8,001 bases of DNA, from the NCBI GenBank assembly GCA_030696435.1, contig JAUYSF010000187.1, forward strand, positions 1 to 8,001, written 5' to 3'. Source of the DNA: Desulfoprunum sp. Lineage in GTDB: Bacteria; Desulfobacterota; Desulfobulbia; Desulfobulbales; Desulfocapsaceae. Under the pieces are notes generated by a model that saw nothing but the letters and a program-made list of their open reading frames with translations, was not told where the DNA came from and ran no database searches. Positions 1-7,130 of the stretch are shown in pieces. The translations under genes and the position numbers were made by a program. Each line of letters opens with the position of its first letter. Position 1 is the first letter of the stretch.

Positions 1-128
1 AGTTGGACGCCGCTGCAGAACTCCTGGAACGCCTGTCGGTTGTTCGGGAGCTGGTTGTCGAAAAGAGACTGCCTTTGACCGGAGCCCAGCGGACTCTCAT
101 TGTCTTTGGCCCGGCCATGGCCTCATAG
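1..128 (+). CDS. C-terminal end of an unrecognised protein (partial)
   Basis: The reading frame starting at base 3 is open from the window edge to a TAG at 126-128 and gives about 41 residues. They begin LDAAAELLERLSVVREL and end LIVFGPAMAS. The stretch looks like real protein: an amphipathic, leucine-rich helix with charged residues (ELLERLSVVRELVVEKR), then a short hydrophobic tail. The other two forward frames also contain stops soon after (72-80 and about 156), so frame choice rests on the composition. A small hairpin (130-144) follows at once, as expected at a gene end. I do not recognise the family. It could be the end of a leucine-pathway gene, given leuB downstream, but nothing in the residues shows it. 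Confidence 0.5.
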   Translation, partial: LDAAAELLERLSVVRELVVEKRLPLTGAQRTLIVFGPAMAS

Positions 129-129
129 C

Positions 130-144
130 GCTGGCCAAACCAGC
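130..144 (+). terminator. Small hairpin after the upstream gene, weak terminator candidate
   Basis: GCTGG (130-134) and CCAGC (140-144) form a perfect 5-bp stem with a CCAAA loop, two bases after the TAG of the upstream gene. Only a poor T-run follows (tatttgtt, 148-155), so termination would be weak. It may simply protect the 3' end or attenuate read-through into the small genes. Confidence 0.3.
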
Positions 145-194
145 AGGTATTTGTTAAAGAGAGATCACTTTGAGGAGTCTTGAGAGGAAAAAGA

Positions 195-512
195 ATGAAC
201 GCCCTGCCAATTGCATTATGTATTGGGGTTATTGCCGGAATTGTGGATGTCGTGCCAATGGCGATTCAGAAACTGGATAAATTTGCCTGTGTGTCAGCAT
301 TTGTTCATTGGGTTGTCTTGGGGCTGATTATTCCGTATGTCAACTGGGATATCCAGCCTTGGCTGAAAGGATTGGTAATAGCGGAATTGTCGGCGATTCC
401 CATGATGATACTGGTCTACCCGCAAGATTCGAAAGCCTTGATCCCGATGGCTATTTTCTCGGCGATTCTCGGCGCGGGGGTTGGTTTGGCAGGCGCCAGA
501 TTTATCGGATAA
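195..512 (+). CDS. Small four-helix membrane protein, unknown function
   Basis: This encodes a very hydrophobic 105-residue protein with four likely membrane helices at about residues 3-23, 33-50, 59-76 and 83-104, joined by short loops. There is no signal peptide apart from helix 1. Helix 1 carries a buried acidic residue and a proline (D18, P21) in VDVVPM; a second PM pair occurs at 84-85. WLKG at 56-59 looks like a cytoplasmic turn. I chose ATG 195 because AGAGGA (183-188) lies six bases upstream. The longer start TTG 180 has its purine run only about two bases away, which is too close. The stop is three bases before the next gene, so the two are probably cotranslated. Base composition is clearly AT-richer than leuB. 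Similar small DUF-type membrane proteins are common in anaerobic deltaproteobacteria, but I cannot name the family. Confidence 0.7.
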   Translation: MNALPIALCIGVIAGIVDVVPMAIQKLDKFACVSAFVHWVVLGLIIPYVNWDIQPWLKGLVIAELSAIPMMILVYPQDSKALIPMAIFSAILGAGVGLAGARFIG

Positions 513-515
513 GAG

Positions 516-878
516 ATGACCGAGCTGAAAAAAGTGGTACAGAACGGTCGCATGCTGAAGAATACAGGGAGTTGGCTGTATTGCGGCACGTGCAATAATA
601 CGGTTGGATACCTCTGTTATTCGACCTATCAGAGTTTTCTGTTTGAGTTTAAGTGCAAGTGCGGGTGTTCAGGATCGTTCGATCTGCAGCATGCTACGAC
701 TGAGACGATTGAGGATTCTCTCGCGGAGTTGGCACAGAAGAGGAACAGGTTGTGTTGTCCCCACGATAATGCGCCGCTCTTTACAGTTGTCGAGAAAAAT
801 ATCGAAAATTATTCATATTCAGTTACTTGCAATCACTGCTATAGCAGATTTGCAAAGAGAAAGGCAAGAGACACTTAG
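516..878 (+). CDS. Small cysteine-rich protein, probable zinc-ribbon fold
   Basis: A soluble 120-residue protein with ten cysteines arranged in pairs: C23-x2-C26, C34, C47-x-C49-x-C51, C80-C81 (followed by P-H83) and C105-x2-C108. This suggests two knuckle-type zinc sites, one per half (C23/C26 with C47-C51, and C80/C81/H83 with C105/C108). The C-terminus is basic (RFAKRKARDT), compatible with nucleic-acid contact, but no known DNA-binding family is visible. The start ATG 516 lies just past the TAA (510-512) of the membrane-protein gene, so re-initiation is likely; only a weak GGA is found upstream. M13 (ATG 552) is a less likely start because no ribosome site precedes it. The coding sequence is AT-rich (only 18 of 60 bases are G or C in 781-840), unlike the leuB region. 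Function unknown; a structural iron-sulfur or redox role cannot be ruled out. Confidence 0.65.
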   Translation: MTELKKVVQNGRMLKNTGSWLYCGTCNNTVGYLCYSTYQSFLFEFKCKCGCSGSFDLQHATTETIEDSLAELAQKRNRLCCPHDNAPLFTVVEKNIENYSYSVTCNHCYSRFAKRKARDT

Positions 879-884
879 GTTCAT

Positions 885-903
885 CGGCTGGGGCCAACAG
901 CCG
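885..903 (+). terminator. Hairpin after the small-gene pair, upstream of leuB
   Basis: CGGCTG (885-890) and CAGCCG (898-903) form a perfect 6-bp GC-rich stem with a 7-base loop, seven bases after the stop of the cysteine-rich gene. No T-run follows, so this is not a classical intrinsic terminator. It could be a 3'-end stabiliser, a weak terminator, or part of the leuB leader. I see no convincing leu attenuator (no leucine-codon leader peptide) in 879-993. Confidence 0.3.
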
Positions 904-942
904 CGTGGCTTATACGAGTCGGGAAATGCCCCACTTGTTTAA

Positions 943-2067
<1,125 letters not shown>

Positions 2068-2109
2068 GAGATGTCTCCGGAACCCAGCGACAAAGAGGGA
2101 ATGAGAAGC

Positions 2110-3027
2110 ATGTCAGCAAAAGAAGAGAGTATCCTGGTGGCCAACGAGGCCTCTACCGATCTCGCCCGGAAGGTGGCGCAAAGGTTGGATATGCCGTTTT
2201 CTGAGATGCTACGGCGGAGGTTTGCCGATGGCGAATGCTATCATGCCTTTCCCCGCTCGATCTCCGGCAAGAATCTGATTATTGTTGGGGCCACCCATAA
2301 CGATAGCTCGCACCAGGAACTCCTCGATCTCATCCAGGGTGGTCGCTACTGGAACGCCGCCTCGATCAACGTCATCATTCCCTACCTGGGCTATTCGACC
2401 ATGGAGAGGGCCAAGCCCTACTCCCATGAAATCCCTAAAGGAATCTCCCGGACCAGGCAGATCTTCCGGGCCAGACCGGATTTCGTGGCCTTTGTCGATC
2501 TTCATTCCGAGGCGGTGCTTCATGCCCATGCCGGCGAAATCAGCACCATGCACGTCTGGACCGATAGCCTGGCCGTGGAGAAGATCCAGGCCGCTGGTTT
2601 GTCCGATTATGTCCTGGTTTCGCCGGATTACGGGTTTTCCAAGAGGGTTGCCCGTCTGGCCAGTATGCTCGACTGTCCGCATACCGCTGCCGACAAGGAC
2701 CGTTACGATACCGATAAGACCATCGTCGGCCAGATCTCAAGTGTGGTTCAGGGACGGACGGCCATTGTCTGCGACGATATGATCAGGACCGGCGGCTCGA
2801 TTATCCAGACCGCCCAGCGCTGTCTTGATGCCGGGGCCATCGACGTGGTGGTCATGGCCACCCATCTGGTGATGGCCGGTGATTCACGGGAGCGTTTCCT
2901 GAAAAGCCCCATATCGAGGGTCATTGGCTCTGATACCTTCCCGGACCGGCAGAGCGATGACCTTCTTGAGGTCTATTCGGTTGCGCCTCTTCTGGCCGAG
3001 ATCCTCGAGAATCATCTGCAGCTCTGA
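2110..3027 (+). CDS. Divergent ribose-phosphate pyrophosphokinase (PRPP synthetase) homologue
   Basis: Belongs to the PRPP-synthetase family, which transfers pyrophosphate from ATP to ribose 5-phosphate to make PRPP for nucleotide, histidine and tryptophan synthesis. The predicted 305 residues fit the two-domain fold (E. coli Prs has 315). Seen: RFADGE (37-42) matching the family's RFSDGE, IPYLGYSTMERAK (from about 90) where classical enzymes read PYFGYARQDRK, DLH (130-132), the flexible-loop lysine K196 in DKDR (classical KRR), and a PRPP-binding loop CDDMIRTGGS (221-230) for the usual VDDMIDTGGT. The acid pair D222-D223 is kept, but the second aspartate is R226. So it is a distant paralogue, perhaps still a kinase, perhaps with another sugar phosphate. 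ATG 2110 is preferred because GAGGGA (2095-2100) lies nine bases upstream; ATG 2071 and 2101 are in frame but badly spaced. It follows leuB by 42 bases. Confidence 0.85.
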   Translation: MSAKEESILVANEASTDLARKVAQRLDMPFSEMLRRRFADGECYHAFPRSISGKNLIIVGATHNDSSHQELLDLIQGGRYWNAASINVIIPYLGYSTMERAKPYSHEIPKGISRTRQIFRARPDFVAFVDLHSEAVLHAHAGEISTMHVWTDSLAVEKIQAAGLSDYVLVSPDYGFSKRVARLASMLDCPHTAADKDRYDTDKTIVGQISSVVQGRTAIVCDDMIRTGGSIIQTAQRCLDAGAIDVVVMATHLVMAGDSRERFLKSPISRVIGSDTFPDRQSDDLLEVYSVAPLLAEILENHLQL

Positions 3028-3032
3028 TCGTT

Positions 3033-3070
3033 GAGAAAAATGCGCCGACAAAATGGCGCTTTCTCTTCTT
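3033..3070 (+). terminator. Probable intrinsic terminator after the leuB/PRPP-synthetase-like pair
   Basis: GCGCC (3042-3046) pairs with GGCGC (3055-3059) around an 8-base loop. GAGAAA (3033-3038) can extend the stem with TTTCTC (3060-3065) after a 3-base bulge. A pyrimidine run rich in T (TTTCTCTTCTTT) follows. It begins a few bases after the TGA of the upstream gene, which suggests the following fusion gene has its own promoter, although I found no clear one in 3071-3140. Confidence 0.6.
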
Positions 3071-3140
3071 TGATCGGGTTGTTTTCTTTCAGAAAAGACC
3101 AAAAAGAGTGTGAGTTGAAGCAAACCGGCAATTGGCAGAC

Positions 3141-5780
3141 ATGAAAAAAGAACTCATAGAACAGAACCTGCAACGATCGGTCCTGTTCAAAGATATCAAC
3201 CTCTCAGATCTTACGACCTACAGTGAGGTCAGCCGGGTGCAGATAGTCCCTCAGGGGGAATTCGTTTACCGACAGGGCGATGCGAGCGAGGTCTTTTATG
3301 TTATCGCCATGGGTGATGCCGAGATGGTTCTCGAACGTAAAGACGGCGGGAACAGCATCGTCGGCCGGATTGGTCCCGGTGGGCATTTCGGCGAGACCGG
3401 CCTTCTTACGGGCAAGCCGCACTCCGTCAGTGTCAGGGCTCTCTGCGATCTGGTACTGATCTGTTTTGACAAACGGCTGTTCCGCACCCTGCTCCTCTCT
3501 AACACTCTTATCCATCGGCAGCTCGATCTGGCCCTGGCCGAGCGATTGCGGGTTGCCTTTCTCGATCAGGCGGACACCGCCTGTAGCCAGAGGCCGACAA
3601 CAGAGGCCTCGGGTGGGGTCGAAGATGTTATCCTGTTTAAGGAGAAAAATCCGAGTCAGGTCAGGCTGAAGAGATTAACGCACCACAGACCTGAGACCCT
3701 CTGCGAGTCAAAGTCTGCACGGAAAACCCACATCATCATCAACAGGTTCGCCACCAATAACGAACCGTACATGTTGACCGGCGAGACCGGCACCGGCAAG
3801 ATCATCATCGCTCGTCAGATTCACCTGCAGAGCGGCAGGGGTGATGGGCCCTACCTGGAGATCGATCTCCGGGAGAACGACCCCATTGATCTCTACAAAA
3901 AACTGGTTGGCACTGAACAGAGTGCCTTTCCTTTTGCCCAGGCCCGGCAGGCCGGTATTTTTGAGCAGACCTGCGGCGGTACCCTGGTCTTCTCCCAAGC
4001 CCATCTCATGCCGGTCGATCTCCAGCAAAAGCTGGCCAGGATCATCCAAAGCAGTACCTTCACCCATACCGACAGCGACCGGCAGATTGCCCTGCAGTCG
4101 AGGATCGTCTTTCTCTGCACCCAGGAAATCGATTATCTGGAATCCACCGGCAAGTTTATTCCTGAGCTTTTGGAAATATTCAAAAAACAGCATTTTCTGG
4201 TACCCTCGCTACGTGAACACAAGCGGGATCTGCCGCGCCTGATCGACCATTATCTTGAGCGATTCAGCAAAGAATACGGCAAGAAGATCAGAAAGGTTTC
4301 GCCGGAAACCCTGGGCATTCTTATGAACTATGACTGGCCCGGCAATCTTACCGAACTGTCGAGCGTTATGAGGAGGGCGGTCATGCTGGCCCGGCGGGAT
4401 GAGATCCTCTCGGATCAGATCCTTCTCGGACTGCCCAAGACCGAGGGTAAGTGGGAGTTCAACGTCCTGCGTCTCCCCTGGGTACAGAGGTTTCTCAAGA
4501 GCGCGACCTTTCCCCGGGTACCGCAGATCATTGTCGGGGGGATACTCCTCCTGGCGGTGGTCACCCTGTTTTTCGGACCCGATGAGGCCGGTAAAAATAT
4601 CGGTATTACGCTGAGCTGGTCCATCGGCTGGCCCCTGATGTTTTTTTCCTTCTTCTTTCTGGCCAGGACCTGGTGCAGCGTCTGCACGCTTGCCATGCCG
4701 GGGATGCTCATGCAGGACCTCATCAAGCCTCAGAGAAAACTGCCTGAGGCGATCAAAAACGCCTCGGGCTGGATTATGGCGATGCTCTGCATCCTGGTAC
4801 TTTGGGTAGAGATCGTCTGGAATGCCTATGAAGATCCCTTTCTCACCGGCTGGATCATTCTGACCATCACCGTCGGTTCGTTACTTACCAGTATCTTCTA
4901 TTCCCGGCGGGCCTGGTGTCGCTACCTCTGCCCGCTGGGGGCGATCAACGCCATCTTTGCCATGCCGTCCATCGTTGAACTGCGGGCCAATCGGCATGTC
5001 TGCCTGAACCGCTGTCAGGACCATGCCTGCTTTGCCGGTGGCGAGGAAAATGTTGGCTGCCCGATGTTCAGGCATCCCTATCTGGTTGACAATAATCGTG
5101 ATTGTATTTTTTGCGCGGCTTGCATCAAGAGCTGTACAAATCAGTCTATTCATCTCAATCTGCGCCTTGCTCCCCAGGAACTCTGGTCGATCCAGACTCC
5201 GAGATGGGAGGATAGTTTTCTTATTGTTTCCCTCGGGGCAATCTTCTTCCCCTTTGCCCTACATCAGAATTATGCGGAAGTGGTTGAGTGGTTGCGAGGG
5301 CTGCTCTTGCAGAGGGGGCTGCCACTGCCGAATTTCGTCATCGGTAGTCTGGGCTTTTTTTCGATAATTCTGATCTTTCAGATCGTCTACTATCTGATGG
5401 TGCAGGCCCAGGCCAGGTATCTGAAGATTGAGCGGAAAACTCTTCTGGCCCTGCTCGGTTACGGCTTTATTCCGCTTATCCTCGGCGGATACATGGCGGT
5501 ACATCTGGAATTTTTCGTCAATGGATCCTGGCGGCTGATCCTGATCATCAAAGATGCCCTTGGCTTGGAGACCTCCTCCGAGAATATCAGGCTGATAAGC
5601 CGGGACAGTACCATTGTCCTGCAAACTCTGACCATCCTGGGAGGGCTCTTTGCCTCGATGTATGCCACCTACCGGATTATCGACCGTCTGCTGGACGGCG
5701 AGCATCTTGGCTCAAGGATGCTGATAATGCCGTATGGCTTTCTGGTCACCCTCACTGTGCTTTTTCTCTGGATGCTCTAA
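3141..5780 (+). CDS. Fusion: cyclic-nucleotide-binding domain, degenerate sigma54-type AAA+ module, NapH/NosR-like iron-sulfur membrane module
   Basis: An 879-residue protein in three parts. Residues 10-125: Crp-type beta-roll, with FGETGLLTG and PHSVSVRA in the phosphate-cassette place (G84, E85); the usual arginine there is H94. Residues 195-430: a sigma54-activator-like AAA+ module with a good Walker A (GETGTGK, 214-220) and lid motifs LREHKRDLP (from 357) and DWPGN (398-402). GAFTGA has become SAFPFA (261-266), the Walker B acids are S285-Q286, and the FRED arginine-finger place reads FIPE (P341). No Fis-type helix-turn-helix follows. Residues 457-879: about nine membrane helices with cysteine motifs RTWCSVC (C512, C515), WCRYLCPLG (C593, C597), C621/C625/C630/C640, and a complete [4Fe-4S] set C655-x2-C658-x2-C661-x3-C665. 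This end resembles NapH, NosR and CcoG-type electron-transfer proteins. ATG 3141 was chosen over TTG 3132; neither has a strong ribosome site. The gene ends TAA TAA. Role inferred: membrane redox protein with a sensory head. Confidence 0.85.
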   Translation: MKKELIEQNLQRSVLFKDINLSDLTTYSEVSRVQIVPQGEFVYRQGDASEVFYVIAMGDAEMVLERKDGGNSIVGRIGPGGHFGETGLLTGKPHSVSVRALCDLVLICFDKRLFRTLLLSNTLIHRQLDLALAERLRVAFLDQADTACSQRPTTEASGGVEDVILFKEKNPSQVRLKRLTHHRPETLCESKSARKTHIIINRFATNNEPYMLTGETGTGKIIIARQIHLQSGRGDGPYLEIDLRENDPIDLYKKLVGTEQSAFPFAQARQAGIFEQTCGGTLVFSQAHLMPVDLQQKLARIIQSSTFTHTDSDRQIALQSRIVFLCTQEIDYLESTGKFIPELLEIFKKQHFLVPSLREHKRDLPRLIDHYLERFSKEYGKKIRKVSPETLGILMNYDWPGNLTELSSVMRRAVMLARRDEILSDQILLGLPKTEGKWEFNVLRLPWVQRFLKSATFPRVPQIIVGGILLLAVVTLFFGPDEAGKNIGITLSWSIGWPLMFFSFFFLARTWCSVCTLAMPGMLMQDLIKPQRKLPEAIKNASGWIMAMLCILVLWVEIVWNAYEDPFLTGWIILTITVGSLLTSIFYSRRAWCRYLCPLGAINAIFAMPSIVELRANRHVCLNRCQDHACFAGGEENVGCPMFRHPYLVDNNRDCIFCAACIKSCTNQSIHLNLRLAPQELWSIQTPRWEDSFLIVSLGAIFFPFALHQNYAEVVEWLRGLLLQRGLPLPNFVIGSLGFFSIILIFQIVYYLMVQAQARYLKIERKTLLALLGYGFIPLILGGYMAVHLEFFVNGSWRLILIIKDALGLETSSENIRLISRDSTIVLQTLTILGGLFASMYATYRIIDRLLDGEHLGSRMLIMPYGFLVTLTVLFLWML

Positions 5781-5781
5781 T

Positions 5782-5830
5782 AAAAAAAAAACCGGGAAGA
5801 ACCGGCAAACTTCACTGGTCCAACCCGGTT
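5782..5830 (-). terminator. Intrinsic terminator for the - strand ADP-ribosylglycohydrolase-like gene
   Basis: Read on the - strand, AACCGGG (5830-5824) pairs with CCCGGTT (5796-5790), and a run of ten T follows (the A-tract at 5782-5791 on +). The loop is long (27 bases) and contains a weak inner stem, so folding could be more complex. It lies about 230 bases beyond the stop of the - strand gene and directly abuts the stop of the + strand fusion gene. Confidence 0.6.
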
Positions 5831-5850
5831 GGGGGGGGGCGGTATGATCT

Positions 5851-5877
5851 GTATCCGTACTGGATACTTTTATCTTT
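5851..5877 (+). terminator. Intrinsic terminator for the fusion gene
   Basis: GTATCC (5851-5856) and GGATAC (5862-5867) form a perfect 6-bp stem with a GTACT loop, followed by TTTTATCTTT (5868-5877). It stands about 70 bases after the double TAA of the 879-residue gene. The stem is only half GC, so efficiency may be moderate. Confidence 0.55.
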
Positions 5878-6057
5878 GCAAACTCTATACCATGTTGAGT
5901 ACCACTCCGTATCTCATCATTTGTAGCCGGATGGCGCAAAAAATCAGAATGGGCCATTGCCGGCGGATTTCGTAAAGCACCTTCCAATTTCAAGAAAGTA
6001 ATCAGAGAAGATGTAATGTAATTGCCGGTTGCCGGTACACTTGAACAAGCATTGGTT
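5878..6057. other. Unassigned stretch between convergent genes
   Basis: No gene can be supported here. A - strand frame is open across the stretch, giving residues such as LKLEGALRNPP and GTQHGIEFAKIKV, but it continues antisense through the end of the fusion gene and overlaps the ADP-ribosylglycohydrolase-like gene. It has no clear ribosome site. A short tandem GCCGGTT GCCGG and a TGTAATGTAAT repeat lie near 6014-6036. It may be the long 3' untranslated part of the - strand gene or a decayed sequence. Confidence 0.3.
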
Positions 6058-6963
6058 TCAGGAAATTCCCGCCAACAACTGCCTGATCTCGGCAAAGGCT
6101 ACCATGCCCTCCAGCCATTCATCAGGAATGGCCTCTCGGCCGCAGGCCGCCCCCAGCAGCATCCCGGCCGCCATCCCCCTGGCCGCTGAATCACCGCCGG
6201 CCATGACATTTTCAACGAGACCCTCCCTGAGATTATCACCGTAGCGCAGAACCAGATGGACGACCCCTGGCAGGGCGGCATTGATAGCGCACATCTGGCC
6301 GAATTCCTTAATCGTCTGGCCGGTATCCCGGTCGGCGGTGTCCATGGCCTTGCGCAGCCGAAGGTCGAGGTCGATATCGGCGACACCCTGCTCCAGAGCG
6401 AGGTTCAGGGCTTCCCTGATCGAGGCGCCATGCAGAATGCTATAGGCTGTCCTGGCCAGAAAATGAGCTCCATCTGCAACGCCGGGGCCGCTATGGGTCA
6501 TAGCGGTTTGCAGCCGCACCGCTGCCAGCAAAGCGTCCAGGTCATCCCGGAAGCGGAAGACCAAGGGGGCAATGCGTGCCGGTCCGCCAAGATCCGTGGA
6601 GGCTGAGCCGCTTTGCGCCGGGGTTTTCCCCTCGGAAAAATGGCGCAGGGTATCCTTGGTGGCATGATCGAGGTAGCCGGTTGAAATGGAACTGAACTGC
6701 CGCCAGCGCATGGCAAAATCCTCCAGATCGAATCGACCTTTGTCTGAGACAGACTGGAGCAGGAGCAGGGCCTGGTCGCCATAATGGGTGAACTCGCCCC
6801 GTTTTTTGGTCGGATGGTAGGATTTTTCCGGAGGCGCCAACAGGCGATCAACCCGTCCGAGGTCGTGGGCTATTTTTTCTGTGTCATATATCCAGTGGGC
6901 ACCAAGGGAGAGCGCATCAGCAGCAAATGAGGCGAGCACCATGGCTTGGGCGTTATCGTTCAT
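6058..6963 (-). CDS. ADP-ribosylglycohydrolase / J1-crystallin-like protein with altered metal-site motifs
   Basis: A 301-residue, all-helical type protein of the ADP-ribosylglycohydrolase (ARH/DraG) superfamily, whose active members remove ADP-ribose from proteins or nucleotides using two metal ions. Family marks are ASFAADALSLGAHWIYD (11-27), the ARIAPL stretch (129-134), the THSGPGVADGAHFLA segment (156-170) and GGDSAARGMAAGMLLGA (256-272). In classical enzymes the metal-binding places read T/S-D-D-T and GGDTDT; here they are YGDQ (61-64) and GGDSAA (256-261), so several ligands are replaced. The GGDSAARGM form matches what I know of J1-crystallin-like bacterial homologues. Start ATG 6963 is firm: GGAGGT sits just upstream (6972-6967) and a good promoter lies inside the longer open frame that runs to 7206, excluding the upstream extension. 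The gene is transcribed alone, convergent to the fusion gene and divergent from the HD-GYP gene. No target protein or ADP-ribosyltransferase is seen nearby. Confidence 0.85.
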   Translation of the reverse strand: MNDNAQAMVLASFAADALSLGAHWIYDTEKIAHDLGRVDRLLAPPEKSYHPTKKRGEFTHYGDQALLLLQSVSDKGRFDLEDFAMRWRQFSSISTGYLDHATKDTLRHFSEGKTPAQSGSASTDLGGPARIAPLVFRFRDDLDALLAAVRLQTAMTHSGPGVADGAHFLARTAYSILHGASIREALNLALEQGVADIDLDLRLRKAMDTADRDTGQTIKEFGQMCAINAALPGVVHLVLRYGDNLREGLVENVMAGGDSAARGMAAGMLLGAACGREAIPDEWLEGMVAFAEIRQLLAGIS

Positions 6964-6966
6964 AAA

Positions 6967-6972
6967 ACCTCC
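6967..6972 (-). promoter_or_regulatory. Strong ribosome binding site fixing the start of the ADP-ribosylglycohydrolase-like gene
   Basis: On the - strand GGAGGT is followed by TTT and ATG. The near-perfect Shine-Dalgarno decides ATG 6963 over the longer in-frame starts up to 7206. Confidence 0.8.
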
Positions 6973-6992
6973 ATTCAGTAAAGTGACAGGAA

Positions 6993-7012
6993 GCCGCACA
7001 ACAAACTGCGGC
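6993..7012 (-). promoter_or_regulatory. Perfect hairpin/dyad in the 5' leader of the ADP-ribosylglycohydrolase-like gene
   Basis: On the - strand GCCGCA and TGCGGC form a perfect 6-bp stem with an 8-base loop (GTTTGTTG). It begins roughly 6-8 bases after the predicted transcription start and ends about 20 bases before the ribosome site. No T-run follows, so it is not a terminator. It could be an operator just downstream of the promoter or an RNA structure acting on stability. Confidence 0.45.
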
Positions 7013-7024
7013 GTACACTGAAAT

Positions 7025-7052
7025 ATCATAAGGACGGATTGAATACTGTCAA
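7025..7052 (-). promoter_or_regulatory. Sigma70-type promoter for the ADP-ribosylglycohydrolase-like gene
   Basis: On the - strand the -35 box TTGACA (7052-7047) is a full consensus match. A 16-base spacer follows, then the -10 box TATGAT (7030-7025), with five of six consensus bases. Transcription would start near 7018, giving a leader of about 55 bases to ATG 6963. Confidence 0.7.
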
Positions 7053-7130
7053 AGGGAGAAGGCCTGACGGGAAAGGGTAGCTGGGGACAGCATTTGCCGA
7101 GTTCGCCGTCATAAGGGGGTGGTATTCTGC

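Noticed and set aside
5831..5839. G9 tract as a phase-variation switch
   Set aside because: It lies between genes and beyond the stop of the fusion gene, not within a coding sequence or between promoter boxes.
5712..6095. 127-codon - strand open frame
   Set aside because: It overlaps two better genes at both ends, carries no recognisable motif, crosses two terminator hairpins and lacks a ribosome site.
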